A stretch of DNA of 64,000 bases from NCBI GenBank assembly GCA_022560655.1, contig JADFSS010000004.1, positions 1-64,000 of the forward strand, in the 5' to 3' direction. Below are positions 36,337-46,165 of the stretch, in pieces. The position numbers and the translations under genes were made by a program. How positions within the stretch are numbered: the first letter of the stretch is position 1; each line of letters opens with the position of its first letter. This DNA comes from Candidatus Neomarinimicrobiota bacterium. Lineage in GTDB: Bacteria > Fidelibacterota > Marinisomatia > SCGC-AAA003-L08 > TS1B11. The notes beneath the pieces are model-generated. The model searched no databases. It saw only the letters and a list, made by a program, of their open reading frames with translations, and was not told the DNA's origin.

Positions 36337-38592
36337 GTGACAACCACGACCCAAATCCCTTCCGAACCGGCCGTCACGGTGGAGCTCGCCCTTGATCATG
36401 GCCTCTCGCAGGAGGAGTATGACCAAGTCAACTCCATTCTAGGACGCGCGCCCAGTTTCACAGAGCTGGGCATTTTTTCCGTCATGTGGAGCGAGCATTG
36501 CTCCTATAAGAGTTCCATCCGAGTGCTGAAAACCCTCCCCCGCTCGGGTGGCCGCCTGCTGGTAGACGCCGGTGAGGAGAACGCCGGTCTCGTGGACGTA
36601 GGGGACGGGCTGGCGGTGGCGTTCAAGATTGAGAGCCACAACCATCCCTCGGCCGTTGAGCCTTACCAGGGGGCCGCTACCGGGGTTGGCGGCATCATGC
36701 GGGACATTTTTACCATGGGCGCCCGACCGATCGCCTGTCTGGACTCGCTACGATTCGGCAGTCTGGACGACCCCCACAATCGTTACCTGATGGAACGTAT
36801 CGTCCAAGGGATTGGCGACTACGGCAACTGCCTGGGCGTGCCAACCGTGGGGGGTGAGCTGTTCGTATCCGCTGGGTACCAGGGCAATCCGCTGGTAAAC
36901 GCCATGGCTGTCGGGCTTGTGCGCCACGATCGTGTGGTCCGGGCCATCGCCAGTGGCGCCGGCAATCCCGTCTTCCTGGTGGGCAGCAAGACCGGCCGAG
37001 ACGGCATTCACGGAGCTACGTTTGCGAGCGAGGAGCTCAGCGATACTTCCGAATCGCGCAAGAGTAACGTGCAGGTGGGGGACCCATTCACGGAAAAACT
37101 GCTCCTGGAAGCTGCGCTTGAATTGGCCAAGCGTCCATTCTTGGTAGGGATGCAGGATCTGGGGGCCGCGGGCATCACCTGCAGCTGCGCCGAAATGGCG
37201 GCGAAGGGTAAGGCCGGCATTCGGCTGGATTTGCACAACGTGCCCCTGCGCGAGGAAGGCATGACCCCGTATGAAATCATGCTGTCCGAGTCCCAGGAAC
37301 GTATGCTCGTGGTCATTCAAAAGGGATTTGAACAGGAGTTGGAGCAAATTTTTGAGCGCTGGGACCTGGCCTGTACGCAGATAGGGGTGGTGACCGACAC
37401 GCGCCGGTTGGAAGTGGCCATCCACGGTCAGGTGGTTGCGGATGTGCCCTGTAAATCGTTGGTGCTCGGTGGTGGCGCGCCGCAGTACGACCTGCCCGCC
37501 ACGACGCCTGTCTACCTGCGGGAAGCCTCCCAATTGGAGCTGGCCAGTTTGCCTGAACCAGACGATTTCAATGACGTCCTGCTCCGGCTCCTGGCCCAAC
37601 CTAATATCACCCACAAGGGGCTTGTCTTCGATCAATATGACAGCACTGTACGCACCAACACGGCCGTGGGGCCCGGGGCGGATGCTGCCGTCATCAGGCT
37701 GAAGGGCACCCGCAAGGCGCTGGCCCTCACCACCGACGGTAACGGCCGCTACACATGGCTCAACCCCCACAGCGGCGGCATGCTGGCGGTGGCGGAGGCG
37801 GCCCGCAATGTGGTCTGCGTTGGCGCCCGACCGGTGGCCATCACCAACTGCCTCAACTTCGGCAATCCCAACGATCCGGAGATCTACTACCAGTTCAAGG
37901 AAGCCGTCGCAGGGATGGGGGAGGCCTGCCGGCTGCTGAACACCCCCGTTACCGGGGGCAACGTCAGTTTTTATAACGAGAACCCCGCCGGGGCCGTATA
38001 TCCCACTCCCGTCATCGGCATGCTGGGCCTCATTGAGGACCTGGCCCACATTACCACTCCCGGCTTCAAGGAGCTAGGCGACTTTGTGGTCGTGCTGGGC
38101 TCCATCAACGGTGAGTTGGGTGGCAGCGAATATTTGGAAATGGCGCACGGGCGGGTCGCCGGGTCGCCGCCGGGACTGGACCTGGAGACAGAGACCCATG
38201 TCCAAGGGGTCTGCCTCGAAGCCATCCGGCAGGGGATCATCCGCTCGGCCCACGATATCTCTGATGGTGGTCTGGCCGTCTGCCTGGTGGAATCACTGCT
38301 GGCGGCGCCGGATGGCTTCGGCCTGGAGGTACATCTCACCCGCCGGCTGCGAAACGACGAACTGCTTTTCGGCGAGAGCCAGAGCACCATCATCGTCTCG
38401 GTCGCCGAGGAAGATTTGCTGCCCCTCCAACGCGTCGCCATGGACGATCAGGTGCCCTGCATTACCATCGGCAGGGTCACCGCTAGCGACCGCCTGCGCA
38501 TCAACGACATTGTCGAATTAGGCCGGGATGCTCTGCGCCAGGCATATTTTGACAGCCTCGCTGCCACCATGCAGGGACAGGCAGACAGCTGA
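36337..38592 (+). CDS. purL: Phosphoribosylformylglycinamidine synthase, PurL subunit (small type)
   Basis: ATP-dependent amidation of FGAR to FGAM in purine synthesis. 751 residues is the small PurL that needs PurQ (glutaminase) and PurS partners, neither of which is in the window. Visible blocks: [48 protein letters not shown], and in the second half [16 protein letters not shown] start. It follows tRNA-Pro by 149 bases, a gap with repeated GGGGTCCCT words but no gene. The stop overlaps the next ATG by one base (TGATG). Confidence 0.95.
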   Translation: MTTTTQIPSEPAVTVELALDHGLSQEEYDQVNSILGRAPSFTELGIFSVMWSEHCSYKSSIRVLKTLPRSGGRLLVDAGEENAGLVDVGDGLAVAFKIESHNHPSAVEPYQGAATGVGGIMRDIFTMGARPIACLDSLRFGSLDDPHNRYLMERIVQGIGDYGNCLGVPTVGGELFVSAGYQGNPLVNAMAVGLVRHDRVVRAIASGAGNPVFLVGSKTGRDGIHGATFASEELSDTSESRKSNVQVGDPFTEKLLLEAALELAKRPFLVGMQDLGAAGITCSCAEMAAKGKAGIRLDLHNVPLREEGMTPYEIMLSESQERMLVVIQKGFEQELEQIFERWDLACTQIGVVTDTRRLEVAIHGQVVADVPCKSLVLGGGAPQYDLPATTPVYLREASQLELASLPEPDDFNDVLLRLLAQPNITHKGLVFDQYDSTVRTNTAVGPGADAAVIRLKGTRKALALTTDGNGRYTWLNPHSGGMLAVAEAARNVVCVGARPVAITNCLNFGNPNDPEIYYQFKEAVAGMGEACRLLNTPVTGGNVSFYNENPAGAVYPTPVIGMLGLIEDLAHITTPGFKELGDFVVVLGSINGELGGSEYLEMAHGRVAGSPPGLDLETETHVQGVCLEAIRQGIIRSAHDISDGGLAVCLVESLLAAPDGFGLEVHLTRRLRNDELLFGESQSTIIVSVAEEDLLPLQRVAMDDQVPCITIGRVTASDRLRINDIVELGRDALRQAYFDSLAATMQGQADS

Positions 38593-39221
38593 TGGCGGAC
38601 AATGTCCTGCCTGCCACTCCGGTTTCCGCCCGGCCCAACCCCCTCCGGCGCCTTTACGACTGGGTGCTCCACTGGGCGGAAACACCCTATGGCGCACCGG
38701 CCCTGTTTCTGCTGGCCTTTGCCGAGTCTTCCTTTTTTCCCATCCCGCCTGACATACTGCTGATCGCCCTGGCCATATCCCTGCCGTCCCGGGCGTTCTG
38801 GTTCGCGGCGCTGTGCACGGGTGGATCCATCGCCGGTGCGTTCCTGGGTTATGGCATCGGCTACTTCGGCTGGGAAGCGGTGGGTAAGCCGCTGGTGGTA
38901 TTCTATCAGCAGGAGACGACCGTTGACTGGATCCGGACACAATATGAGACCTACGGCTTCTGGGGCGTGTTCCTGGCGGCGTTGACGCCCATACCCTACA
39001 AAGTCTTTACCATCGCTTCCGGCCTGCTGCACTTCAACCTGGGCACATTTGCCATCGCTTCCATTCTCGGGCGGGGCTTGCGTTTCTTTGGCGTTGGCGC
39101 CCTGATCTATTTCTCTGGCCCGCCCATCAAGGGGCTCATCGACAAGCACTTCAATCTGATGGCGGTCGTGTTTGCTGCCCTGCTGGTGGGTGGATTTGTT
39201 GTTATCACCTTCTGGATTTAG
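38592..39221 (+). CDS. DedA/VTT-domain membrane protein, YqaA-like
   Basis: 209 residues with four or five hydrophobic segments. The core FAESSFFPIPPDILLIALAI, the Gly-rich stretch IAGAFLGYGIGYFGWEAVG, and ALTPIPYKVFTIASGLL are typical of the VTT (DedA/SNARE-associated) family, whose members move lipids across membranes. The YqaA branch usually has this shorter form. Translationally coupled to purL by TGATG, without obvious functional link. Confidence 0.88.
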   Translation: MADNVLPATPVSARPNPLRRLYDWVLHWAETPYGAPALFLLAFAESSFFPIPPDILLIALAISLPSRAFWFAALCTGGSIAGAFLGYGIGYFGWEAVGKPLVVFYQQETTVDWIRTQYETYGFWGVFLAALTPIPYKVFTIASGLLHFNLGTFAIASILGRGLRFFGVGALIYFSGPPIKGLIDKHFNLMAVVFAALLVGGFVVITFWI

Positions 39222-39262
39222 CCCGTGAAACAGTTCAGAATGCTTGGAGAAAGGGGTTAGTC

Positions 39263-39961
39263 ATGCAGCGCAGCTTCATAACCGGCGCCAACCGTGGCAT
39301 TGGCTTCGGGTTGGTGCGCCACCTATTGGCCCGTGGCGACCGCGTCTTTGCCGGCTGCCGCAATCCCGAACAGGCCTACGAGCTCAACGCGCTACAGCAT
39401 GAGCACGGCGACCAACTCTCCGTCGTGCCATTGGATGTAACTGATCCAGCTGCCGTGAACAGCGCGGCCGCAACGCTCCAGGGCTTGACGGACGGCCTTG
39501 ACCTGCTCATCAACAACGCCGGCGTGGGGGGTGGGCGGCAGAACCTGGGTGGCCTGCAGCCCGATGATCTCCTGGCTACGCTACGGGTAAATACAGTGGG
39601 GCCGCTGCTGGTATCCCAGGCGCTCCTGCCGCTGCTGAAAAAAGGTCGCCGCCCGGCCATTATCAACATCACCTCCCGCATGGGGTCGGTAGACGATAAC
39701 GGCAGCGGCGGCAGCTATGCCTACAGGGCCAGCAAGGCGGCGCTGAACATGGTGAACAAGTCGTTGGCGGTGGACCTGGCCGGCGCGGGCATCATCTCAG
39801 TAGTCATCCATCCCGGCTGGGTGCGGACCGATATGGGGGGACCGAACGCCAGAATTTCGGTCGACACCTCGGTTCAGGGCATGCTTGCAGTCATCGCCGG
39901 TCTGAGCGCCAGCGACACGGGCCGGTTTCTGGCCTGGGATGGCGAGGAGATTCCGTGGTAG
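39263..39961 (+). CDS. Short-chain dehydrogenase/reductase
   Basis: 232-residue classical SDR. NAD(P) motif TGANRGIG at 7-14, NNAG in [11 protein letters not shown], catalytic Ser in INITSRMGS and Tyr-x-x-x-Lys in YRASKAALN. Arg next to the glycine motif suggests NADPH preference. Overall similar to C-factor-like SDRs; substrate not predictable. Followed by tRNA-Pro(CGG). Confidence 0.9.
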   Translation: MQRSFITGANRGIGFGLVRHLLARGDRVFAGCRNPEQAYELNALQHEHGDQLSVVPLDVTDPAAVNSAAATLQGLTDGLDLLINNAGVGGGRQNLGGLQPDDLLATLRVNTVGPLLVSQALLPLLKKGRRPAIINITSRMGSVDDNGSGGSYAYRASKAALNMVNKSLAVDLAGAGIISVVIHPGWVRTDMGGPNARISVDTSVQGMLAVIAGLSASDTGRFLAWDGEEIPW

Positions 39962-40045
39962 CCCCCGCAACGCACGCGGCGTTGGCTGGGGCCTTGTGGC
40001 TGCCCGGCGGTGCCCGTAATTTCTGTCGGAGGATGAGCACTTGTG

Positions 40046-40119
<74 letters not shown>

Positions 40120-40125
40120 CGCACA

Positions 40126-40153
40126 GGCTCAGCGGAGAGCGCTGGGCCTTTTT
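40126..40153 (+). terminator. Rho-independent terminator after tRNA-Pro(CGG)
   Basis: Nine-bp stem GGCTCAGCG / CGCTGGGCC with one G-T pair and a 5-base loop, followed by TTTTT. Seven bases after the tRNA and 23 before leuS. Confidence 0.85.
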
Positions 40154-40176
40154 GATGGGGCTCCCAGTCGAAAATA

Positions 40177-42594
40177 ATGAGCGGCAAATACCCTTTTAGA
40201 ACGGTGGAGGCCAAATGGCAGCGGCGCTGGGAGGAATCCGGCGCTCACCACCCTGACATGGATAACCCGGGGCGTAAATTCTATAGCCTCACCATGTATA
40301 GCTACCCCTCCGGCGACCGCCTGCACATCGGTCACTGGTACAACTACGGCCCCGCCGACACCTGGACCCGCTTCAAGAAAATGCAGGGCTATGACATCTT
40401 CCAGCCCCAGGGCTTTGACGCGTTCGGCCTCCCGGCGGAAAATTATGCCATCAAGCACGGGATCCATCCCGCTGAGAGCACCGCCGCCAATATTAAGACC
40501 ATGCTCGGTCAACTCAAGCGCATCGGCGCCATGTACGACTGGGAAAGCTACGTGGACACCAGCCACCCCGACTACTACCGGTGGACTCAGTGGCTCTTCC
40601 TCAAGCTCTACGAGCTGGGGCTGGCAGTCCAGGAAGAGGCGCCGGTAAACTGGTGCCCCTTCGACGAAACGGTGCTGGCCAATGAGCAGGTCAATGATGG
40701 CCGCTGCGAGCGCTGCGGAACGGCGGTCATCCAAAAGGACCTGCGCCAGTGGTTTTTCAAGATTACCCGCTACGCCGACCAGCTGCTGGAAGGGCTGGAC
40801 CGCATCGACTGGCCCGAGCGCACCAAGGCCATGCAGCGCAACTGGATTGGCCGCTCGGAGGGTGCCGACATCAGTTTCCAGGTCGAGGGGCGGGCCGGCA
40901 GCGAAATCAAGGTTTTCACCACCCGACCCGATACCGTTTTTGGTGCTACTTACCTGGTGCTCGCGCCCGAGCTTGACTTGGTGGACATCATCACCTCGAC
41001 GGAGCAAAGCCAGGCGGTGCAGGCCTATCAGGCCGCTACCAGGGCCCAAACCGAGCGCGACCGCATAGCCCAGGGGCAGGCCAAGACGGGCGTTTTTACC
41101 GGGGCCTACGCCATCAATCCCTTTACGGAGCGGCCGATTCCCATCTGGATCGCCGACTACGTGCTGGGCGGCTATGGGACCGGCGCCATCATGGCCGTGC
41201 CAGGTAGCGACGAGCGCGATTTTGCCTTTGCCCAGGCCTATGGACTGCCCATTGTGGAGGTGGTGTCCCCGGATGGCATTGAGCACGGCGGCGAGGTGTG
41301 CTATCCCGGTGAGGGGCTCGCCCTGAATTCTGGTGAACTCAACGGTCTCACGACCCGAGCGGCCTTTGAGCAGGTCGTGGTCTTGCTGGAAGAGCGCGGT
41401 CTGGGCCAACGGGCGGTCCAATACCGCTTGCGGGACTGGTGCATCAGCCGCCAGCGCTATTGGGGCGCACCCATTCCCATGATTCACTGCGACCATTGCG
41501 GCGTGGTGCCGGTGCCATACGAGCAGCTACCGGTCCTGTTGCCCCGGGAGATCGATCTTGCTGCCGCCCAGGGGAGCGACATCTCGCCCCTGGCTACGCT
41601 GGCATCATTTGTCAATACCACCTGCCCTGATTGCGGAGCCGCCGCCAGACGCGATACCGACACGATGGACACGTTCGTGGATTCATCGTGGTATTTCCTG
41701 CGCTACGTGGACACCGCCTACACGGACGGCCCGTTCAATCCCCAGCGGGTGAACGCCTGGCTGCCCGTGGATATGTACATCGGCGGCGTCGAACACACCA
41801 CCATGCATCTGCTCTATGCGCGGTTTATCACCAAGGCGCTCCATGAGGCCGGCCTCATCCGTTTCGACGAGCCGTTTCAACGTCTGAGGCACCAGGGCAC
41901 CATCACCCATATGGGGAGGAAGATGTCCAAGCGGGCGGGAAATGTGGTCGCGCCCGACCCATTTATTGAGCGCTACGGCGCAGATGTATTTCGAGCCTAT
42001 CTCATGTTCATGGGCCCTTATCATGAGGGCGGCGACTGGAACACCAGCGGCATAACCGGCCTGGCCCGCTTTCAGGAGCGCGTCTGGCGCATCGCGCAGC
42101 TGCCCCTCAATGGAGCGGCGGCGCCACCTGACCACATCCTCCGGAAACAGCATACCACCATACGAGCGGTGACTGGCGATCTCGAGGCCCTGCACCTTAA
42201 TACCGCCATCAGCCGCATCATGGAACTCACCAATGCCCTGGTTAAGCAGGAGTATATTCATGAGGAGCAGCGCGATACCCTGATAGCGCTGATTGCGCCT
42301 TTCATGCCACACCTTGCGGAGGAGCTATGGGAGCTCACGGGCCACGCCGGCAGTATTTTTGCCGTCACCTGGCCAACATACGATCCCGCACTATGCGCGG
42401 CTGACACGATGACGCTGGGCGTCACCGTCAATGGCAAGCGCCGCGGGGAGGTGACGGTCCCCATTGACGCGGACGAGGAACTGATTTTACGGGAATCGGG
42501 GGAGCAGGAGGCAGTACAACGCCACCTTCACGGCAAGAAGATCCTCAAGCGCATAATTATACCGGGCCGGGTGGTGAATTATGTGGTACGCTAA
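40177..42594 (+). CDS. leuS: Leucyl-tRNA synthetase
   Basis: Class I synthetase charging tRNA-Leu. 805 residues. HIGH motif as RLHIGHWYNYGPADT near residue 50, the editing domain in the first half (TTRPDTVFGATYLVLAPE), WYFLRYVDT typical of LeuRS, and KMSKS as GRKMSKRAGNVV near 582. ATG start; upstream terminator means it needs its own promoter in a very short gap, or read-through. Confidence 0.96.
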   Translation: MSGKYPFRTVEAKWQRRWEESGAHHPDMDNPGRKFYSLTMYSYPSGDRLHIGHWYNYGPADTWTRFKKMQGYDIFQPQGFDAFGLPAENYAIKHGIHPAESTAANIKTMLGQLKRIGAMYDWESYVDTSHPDYYRWTQWLFLKLYELGLAVQEEAPVNWCPFDETVLANEQVNDGRCERCGTAVIQKDLRQWFFKITRYADQLLEGLDRIDWPERTKAMQRNWIGRSEGADISFQVEGRAGSEIKVFTTRPDTVFGATYLVLAPELDLVDIITSTEQSQAVQAYQAATRAQTERDRIAQGQAKTGVFTGAYAINPFTERPIPIWIADYVLGGYGTGAIMAVPGSDERDFAFAQAYGLPIVEVVSPDGIEHGGEVCYPGEGLALNSGELNGLTTRAAFEQVVVLLEERGLGQRAVQYRLRDWCISRQRYWGAPIPMIHCDHCGVVPVPYEQLPVLLPREIDLAAAQGSDISPLATLASFVNTTCPDCGAAARRDTDTMDTFVDSSWYFLRYVDTAYTDGPFNPQRVNAWLPVDMYIGGVEHTTMHLLYARFITKALHEAGLIRFDEPFQRLRHQGTITHMGRKMSKRAGNVVAPDPFIERYGADVFRAYLMFMGPYHEGGDWNTSGITGLARFQERVWRIAQLPLNGAAAPPDHILRKQHTTIRAVTGDLEALHLNTAISRIMELTNALVKQEYIHEEQRDTLIALIAPFMPHLAEELWELTGHAGSIFAVTWPTYDPALCAADTMTLGVTVNGKRRGEVTVPIDADEELILRESGEQEAVQRHLHGKKILKRIIIPGRVVNYVVR

Positions 42595-42737
42595 GAGTGT
42601 CTGAGATCGTTTTAACTTTACAGAATATATATTATGCGCCATAACGACCCAGTCTCGGAAAGACTCCGGACTATTCCGGCGATTATCTTTCGGCTCCCTA
42701 CGCGACATTTATGCGCTTCCAACCTACCGCACTGTTC

Positions 42738-43058
42738 CTACGCTAGACAGTCCCGCACCCAATCCATGTAGGGCTTATGCAGTACCTTCCCCTCCAGTTC
42801 AATTATCTCCGGCACATCATAACTGTGATTCTCCTCAAGTAATGCTTGCACCTCGGGCAACTTTTCCGCCGTGGTTTTGATAATCAGCAGCAGCTCGTTC
42901 TCTACTTGGACTTCTCCGTCCCAGCGAAAAACTGAGGTCATCCCGGGTATGATATTCACACAGGCGGCGGCGCGGTCTTCCACCAGCAATTTTGCCAGGC
43001 CCTGGGCCTGCATGAGGTTGTCGTGAGTCGATAGTATTATCTTGAGAGCCTCAGCCAT
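42738..43058 (-). CDS. cutA: Divalent cation tolerance protein CutA1
   Basis: 106-residue trimeric ferredoxin-like protein. Family blocks: AQGLAKLLVEDRAAACVNII, SVFRWDGEVQVENELLLIIKT and HSYDVPEIIEL. Linked to copper tolerance in E. coli, though the mechanism is unclear; it lies 19 kb from the copper island here. Convergent with leuS across 143 bases in which I see no clear terminator. Confidence 0.94.
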   Translation of the reverse strand: MAEALKIILSTHDNLMQAQGLAKLLVEDRAAACVNIIPGMTSVFRWDGEVQVENELLLIIKTTAEKLPEVQALLEENHSYDVPEIIELEGKVLHKPYMDWVRDCLA

Positions 43059-43164
43059 ATGTCAGTCACTCCATTTTACTCCAGTCGGCCCGGGCAGACA
43101 AATTTAGTTCTGCCATTCGTACCTTGGGGAATGTAAGCTAATCAGCGCAAAGGCACTTTGACTA

Positions 43165-44211
43165 GTGGACGAACGGGCATGCTACTTTACTGTGCGTAAA
43201 TATGTGTTAATTTTATTGCTGCTGACAGCGGGATTGAGCCTATCTCTGGCCCCGGCTCCAAAACCCATCGTTATCAAGCTGGCCACCCTCGCCCCCATCG
43301 GCTCGCCCTGGCACGATGTACTCCTGGACCTCATCCAGGACTGGGAAAAGATTTCCAATAACCGGATAAAGGTGAAAGTTTATCCTGGCGGTGTAGCGGG
43401 TGACGAACGGGATCTCATCGTCAAGATGCGCCTCGATCATTTGCAGGCGGCGGCCATGACGGGCACCGGGATGAGTGAGATCGACAAGGGAATCTGGGCC
43501 CTTTCGCTGCCCCTGATGCTGGAGGATTACAACCAGCTGGACTGGCTACGCGATCAGATCGACGAAGAATTGACCAGGCGCATCGAGGCTGGCGGCTTCA
43601 TCGTCCTGGCGTGGATTGACGTCGGCTGGGTCTACTGGTTCAGTCGGGAGCCTGTCCGCACTCCTGCAGACCTGAAAAAGCAGCGCATTTTTACCTGGTC
43701 AGGTGGGCCCAATGTGGAGGGCCTGTGGAGATCGGGCGGGTTTCACTCGGTCAGCATCGCGGCCACCGATGTGCTGCCTGCGCTACAGACGGGCCTCATC
43801 GATGCCCTGGGCACCTCCCCGCTTACGGCGGCCACCTTCCAATGGTTCGCCCTGGCCAAGAACATGAATCCCGTCAAGTGGTCGGTCATGACCGGCGCCC
43901 TTATCATTACCAAGACGGCCTGGGAAAGGATTCCCGCCGAATTGCGACCCAAGCTGCTGGCGGCGGCACACAGGCATCAGGAGCGCATGCAGAACGAGAT
44001 CAGGCATCTGGATGATAAAGCGATCAGAGTGATGCAGGAGCATGGACTCCAGGTGGTGTCAATCACCGAGGATGAGCGCCGCCAGTGGCACGAATGGATG
44101 GAGCTGCATGAATACAAGCTGCGGGGGCTTCTCACCGACACGACAATGTTTGACCGAGTCATGCAGCTGCGCAAGGAAATGCCCCCACCTGTTGCAACTC
44201 CGTCTCAATAA
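43165..44211 (+). CDS. TRAP-type (DctP) periplasmic binding protein without transporter neighbours
   Basis: 348 residues with an N-terminal signal peptide (YVLILLLLTAGLSLSLA), then the DctP fold: IKLATLAPIGSPWHDVLLDL, VKVYPGGVAGDERDLIVKMR, and the helix-rich C-terminal part. Usually paired with DctQ and DctM membrane subunits, which are absent on both sides here. Ligand unknown; the Arg that binds carboxylates in this family probably sits near SREPVRTPADLKK. GTG start with AAAGG upstream; a GTG at 43192 is possible. Confidence 0.88.
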   Translation: MDERACYFTVRKYVLILLLLTAGLSLSLAPAPKPIVIKLATLAPIGSPWHDVLLDLIQDWEKISNNRIKVKVYPGGVAGDERDLIVKMRLDHLQAAAMTGTGMSEIDKGIWALSLPLMLEDYNQLDWLRDQIDEELTRRIEAGGFIVLAWIDVGWVYWFSREPVRTPADLKKQRIFTWSGGPNVEGLWRSGGFHSVSIAATDVLPALQTGLIDALGTSPLTAATFQWFALAKNMNPVKWSVMTGALIITKTAWERIPAELRPKLLAAAHRHQERMQNEIRHLDDKAIRVMQEHGLQVVSITEDERRQWHEWMELHEYKLRGLLTDTTMFDRVMQLRKEMPPPVATPSQ

Positions 44212-44234
44212 TCACCGTGCCTGAGCACCGACCT

Positions 44235-44269
44235 ATAAAAATCCCCGCTAGCGAGGGGCTAGCGGGGAT
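44235..44269 (-). terminator. Rho-independent terminator closing the thrS-to-tRNA-Arg unit
   Basis: Perfect 12-bp stem ATCCCCGCTAGC / GCTAGCGGGGAT with a 5-base loop; on the minus strand it is followed by TTTTATAG. Located 10 bases past the tRNA-Arg 3' end. It may serve the convergent TRAP gene only weakly, since no T-run follows on the plus strand. Confidence 0.88.
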
Positions 44270-44278
44270 CGATGGCCG

Positions 44279-44352
44279 TACCCCGGGCGGGATTCGAACC
44301 CACGGCCTTTGGTTCCGGAGACCAACGCTCTATCCAGCTGAGCTACCGGGGC
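44279..44352 (-). tRNA. tRNA-Arg, anticodon CCG
   Basis: 74-base cloverleaf on the minus strand: acceptor GCCCCGG/CCGGGGT (G-T at the first pair), D-arm GCTC..GAGC, anticodon arm TTGGT-CTCCGGA-ACCAA giving CCG, T-arm GTGGG-TTCGAAT-CCCGC, discriminator A, no encoded CCA. Reads CGG. Confidence 0.95.
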
Positions 44353-44362
44353 AAATTCTGGC

Positions 44363-44764
44363 TTAGGCTACCGGCTCGCTGCTCGCCTCATCTCCAGTGC
44401 TGGACGGCACCACGAAACCGATATGTTTCTCGAATGGACTGGGGAAGTCATACCCCTCCCGGCCCGGAAAATGAACAATGGTGGCTATCTGGTCCCACCG
44501 GATCAGGAAATTGGCGTCAACCCGCTCATGGAGCTGCTTCTCCAGCGGCAGAGGTTTACCTTCCGGGTCATTGACCTTGACCACAATGTAATTGGGATGG
44601 GCTACCCAGACTCCCATGTCGTCGATTCCCACAACACGGAGAAACAGGGTGGTCTGCTCGAATCCTAATGCAACCAACTTGCTCGTCTCGTTCAGCAATA
44701 TCTGGACGACATCACCGACGATATCGCTGATGGTCATGACCTCCTGCTGCGACGTTGACCCCAT
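44363..44764 (-). CDS. Unrecognised 133-residue protein
   Basis: Soluble, no signal peptide. An N-terminal helical part (TISDIVGDVVQILLNETSKL) is followed by beta-rich sequence (LFLRVVGIDDMGVWVAHPNY, ANFLIRWDQIATIVHFPG) and a disordered acidic C-terminus (STGDEASSEPVA). I do not recognise the family. It lies 15 bases after folD and just before tRNA-Arg in the same transcription unit. Coding is supported by protein-like composition and consistent operon placement. Confidence 0.7.
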   Translation of the reverse strand: MGSTSQQEVMTISDIVGDVVQILLNETSKLVALGFEQTTLFLRVVGIDDMGVWVAHPNYIVVKVNDPEGKPLPLEKQLHERVDANFLIRWDQIATIVHFPGREGYDFPSPFEKHIGFVVPSSTGDEASSEPVA

Positions 44765-44779
44765 GTCGACGAAGTTTAC

Positions 44780-45706
44780 CTACGGGGTGGGAGTACCCCC
44801 AATACTAATTTCCGCCGCCAATACGGTGTTCCTTACCAGCATCGCCACCGTCATCGGGCCAACTCCCCCCGGCACGGGCGTCAGCGCACGGGCATGGCCC
44901 CGGACTGATTCCGCATCTACGTCACCCACCAGGTGATACCCCTTGGGCGAATCGTCCGCAATGCGATTCATGCCAACATCAATGATATCTACGCCTGCCT
45001 GCACCATTGACCGGCGCACCAGTCCAGCCTGTCCGGACGCGACAATGAGCAGGTCCGCCTGCCGTGTATGCAGTCCCAGATTCGGCGTACCTGTATGACA
45101 GAGCGTCACCGTGGCGTTACCCCGTTCCCATTTGTTGGCCAGCAGCGCCATCATGGGTTTGCCCACGATGGTGCTCCGTCCCACCACCACTGCATGGCGC
45201 CGCTGGGCGGAGATATCATAGTAATCCAGTAGCTCAAGAATACCTTGAGGTGTGCAAGGGATAAACCTTGGTTTGCCGATCAGGAGCATCCCCAAATTCT
45301 CGGGGTGAAACCCGTCTACGTCCTTGAGGGGCGACACCTGCGCCAGCACTTTGTGGGCATCTATCTGCAGCGGCAAAGGCAACTGGACCAGCATCCCGTG
45401 GAAGTGGCTATCTGCGTTGAGCTGGTCAACCAGCTCCAGGATCTCTGATTCCGTGACGGAGGCAGGCAGGTGGAAGGATTTCGCCCGGAGGTCCAGCCGT
45501 TGAAATGCCTTCGTCTTGGAGCGCACATAGATGGCGGAAGCGGGATCGTCACCAGCTAGGATCACCGCCAGTCCGGGAACCACACCGTGCTCGCCCAGAA
45601 TGGCAAGGCGCGGCTTGAGGCGCTCGAAGACGCGCTCGGCCACCGGCTTGCCCGCCAGCACACGCGTTTCAGCTCCTGTCTGTCCGCTCTTCTGCGCCGC
45701 AGTCAT
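44780..45706 (-). CDS. folD: Methylenetetrahydrofolate dehydrogenase/cyclohydrolase
   Basis: Interconverts methylene-, methenyl- and formyl-tetrahydrofolate for purine and formyl-Met supply. 308 residues: catalytic Lys in YVRSKTKAF, PLKDVDGFHPENLG, the NADP site GRSTIVGKPM, and PVPGGVGPMTVAML near the end. I place the start at the ATG 45706 (MTAAQK); a TTG 33 bases upstream is less likely. Located after zapA with a 125-base gap. Confidence 0.95.
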   Translation of the reverse strand: MTAAQKSGQTGAETRVLAGKPVAERVFERLKPRLAILGEHGVVPGLAVILAGDDPASAIYVRSKTKAFQRLDLRAKSFHLPASVTESEILELVDQLNADSHFHGMLVQLPLPLQIDAHKVLAQVSPLKDVDGFHPENLGMLLIGKPRFIPCTPQGILELLDYYDISAQRRHAVVVGRSTIVGKPMMALLANKWERGNATVTLCHTGTPNLGLHTRQADLLIVASGQAGLVRRSMVQAGVDIIDVGMNRIADDSPKGYHLVGDVDAESVRGHARALTPVPGGVGPMTVAMLVRNTVLAAEISIGGTPTP

Positions 45707-45831
45707 GAGCGGGGCTATGCCAGTACGCCCCCGGCGCAAGTTGTGGCCAGTGGGCCCCGTAAACGCGGACTATTGGGACGGGTATGGAATTGTGCAGGGG
45801 TGTTCAGGTTAGGGGCTAAACTGGAAAAGGT

Positions 45832-46143
45832 TCAATCCTCGGCCGGAGCTTCGAGGGCGTCATCGACGAGGTTGGCCAGGGCCGTTGCGCGGTTTTCAAT
45901 CTGGGCCAGCGAAGCAGTGCGCGTGCGTCGCTCAGTGAACAGTTCATCGCTGATGCTCATGGCGGTCAGTATGGCAATGCGGGTCGCCGATTGCGGCCCA
46001 TCAAGGTTGAGTTCCGTGTCACGCATGCGCTCATCCACGTAGGCCGCAACCTCGGTGATATAGTCCGCATCGGCCACCGCCCTTATGGAGTATTCATGTC
46101 CGTATATCGTGACCCGTACCAGGGACTGCTGCTTGTCGCTCAT
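45832..46143 (-). CDS. zapA: Cell division protein ZapA
   Basis: 103 residues; stabilises FtsZ bundles. The N-terminal beta-rich head VRVTIYGHEYSIRAVADADY and the following VAAYVDERMRD, then a long coiled-coil helix (AILTAMSISDELFTERRTRT), match ZapA. Start at ATG 46143. Follows pheT in the arrangement seen in many bacteria (pheT-zapA). Confidence 0.92.
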   Translation of the reverse strand: MSDKQQSLVRVTIYGHEYSIRAVADADYITEVAAYVDERMRDTELNLDGPQSATRIAILTAMSISDELFTERRTRTASLAQIENRATALANLVDDALEAPAED

Positions 46144-46165
46144 CCGCCGTACTCCCCTCTCCGGT

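Noticed and set aside
36748-38049. 433-codon antisense frame inside purL
   Set aside because: Shadow of a well-supported gene; composition not protein-like and no context.
40129-41496. 455-codon antisense frame inside leuS, starting in the tRNA-Pro terminator region
   Set aside because: Shadow of leuS; runs through a tRNA-linked terminator and has no recognisable domain.
45707-45831. zapA-folD gap considered as a 6S RNA gene
   Set aside because: Only 125 bases, too short for a typical 6S RNA of about 180 bases, and I see no long closing stem with a central bubble.
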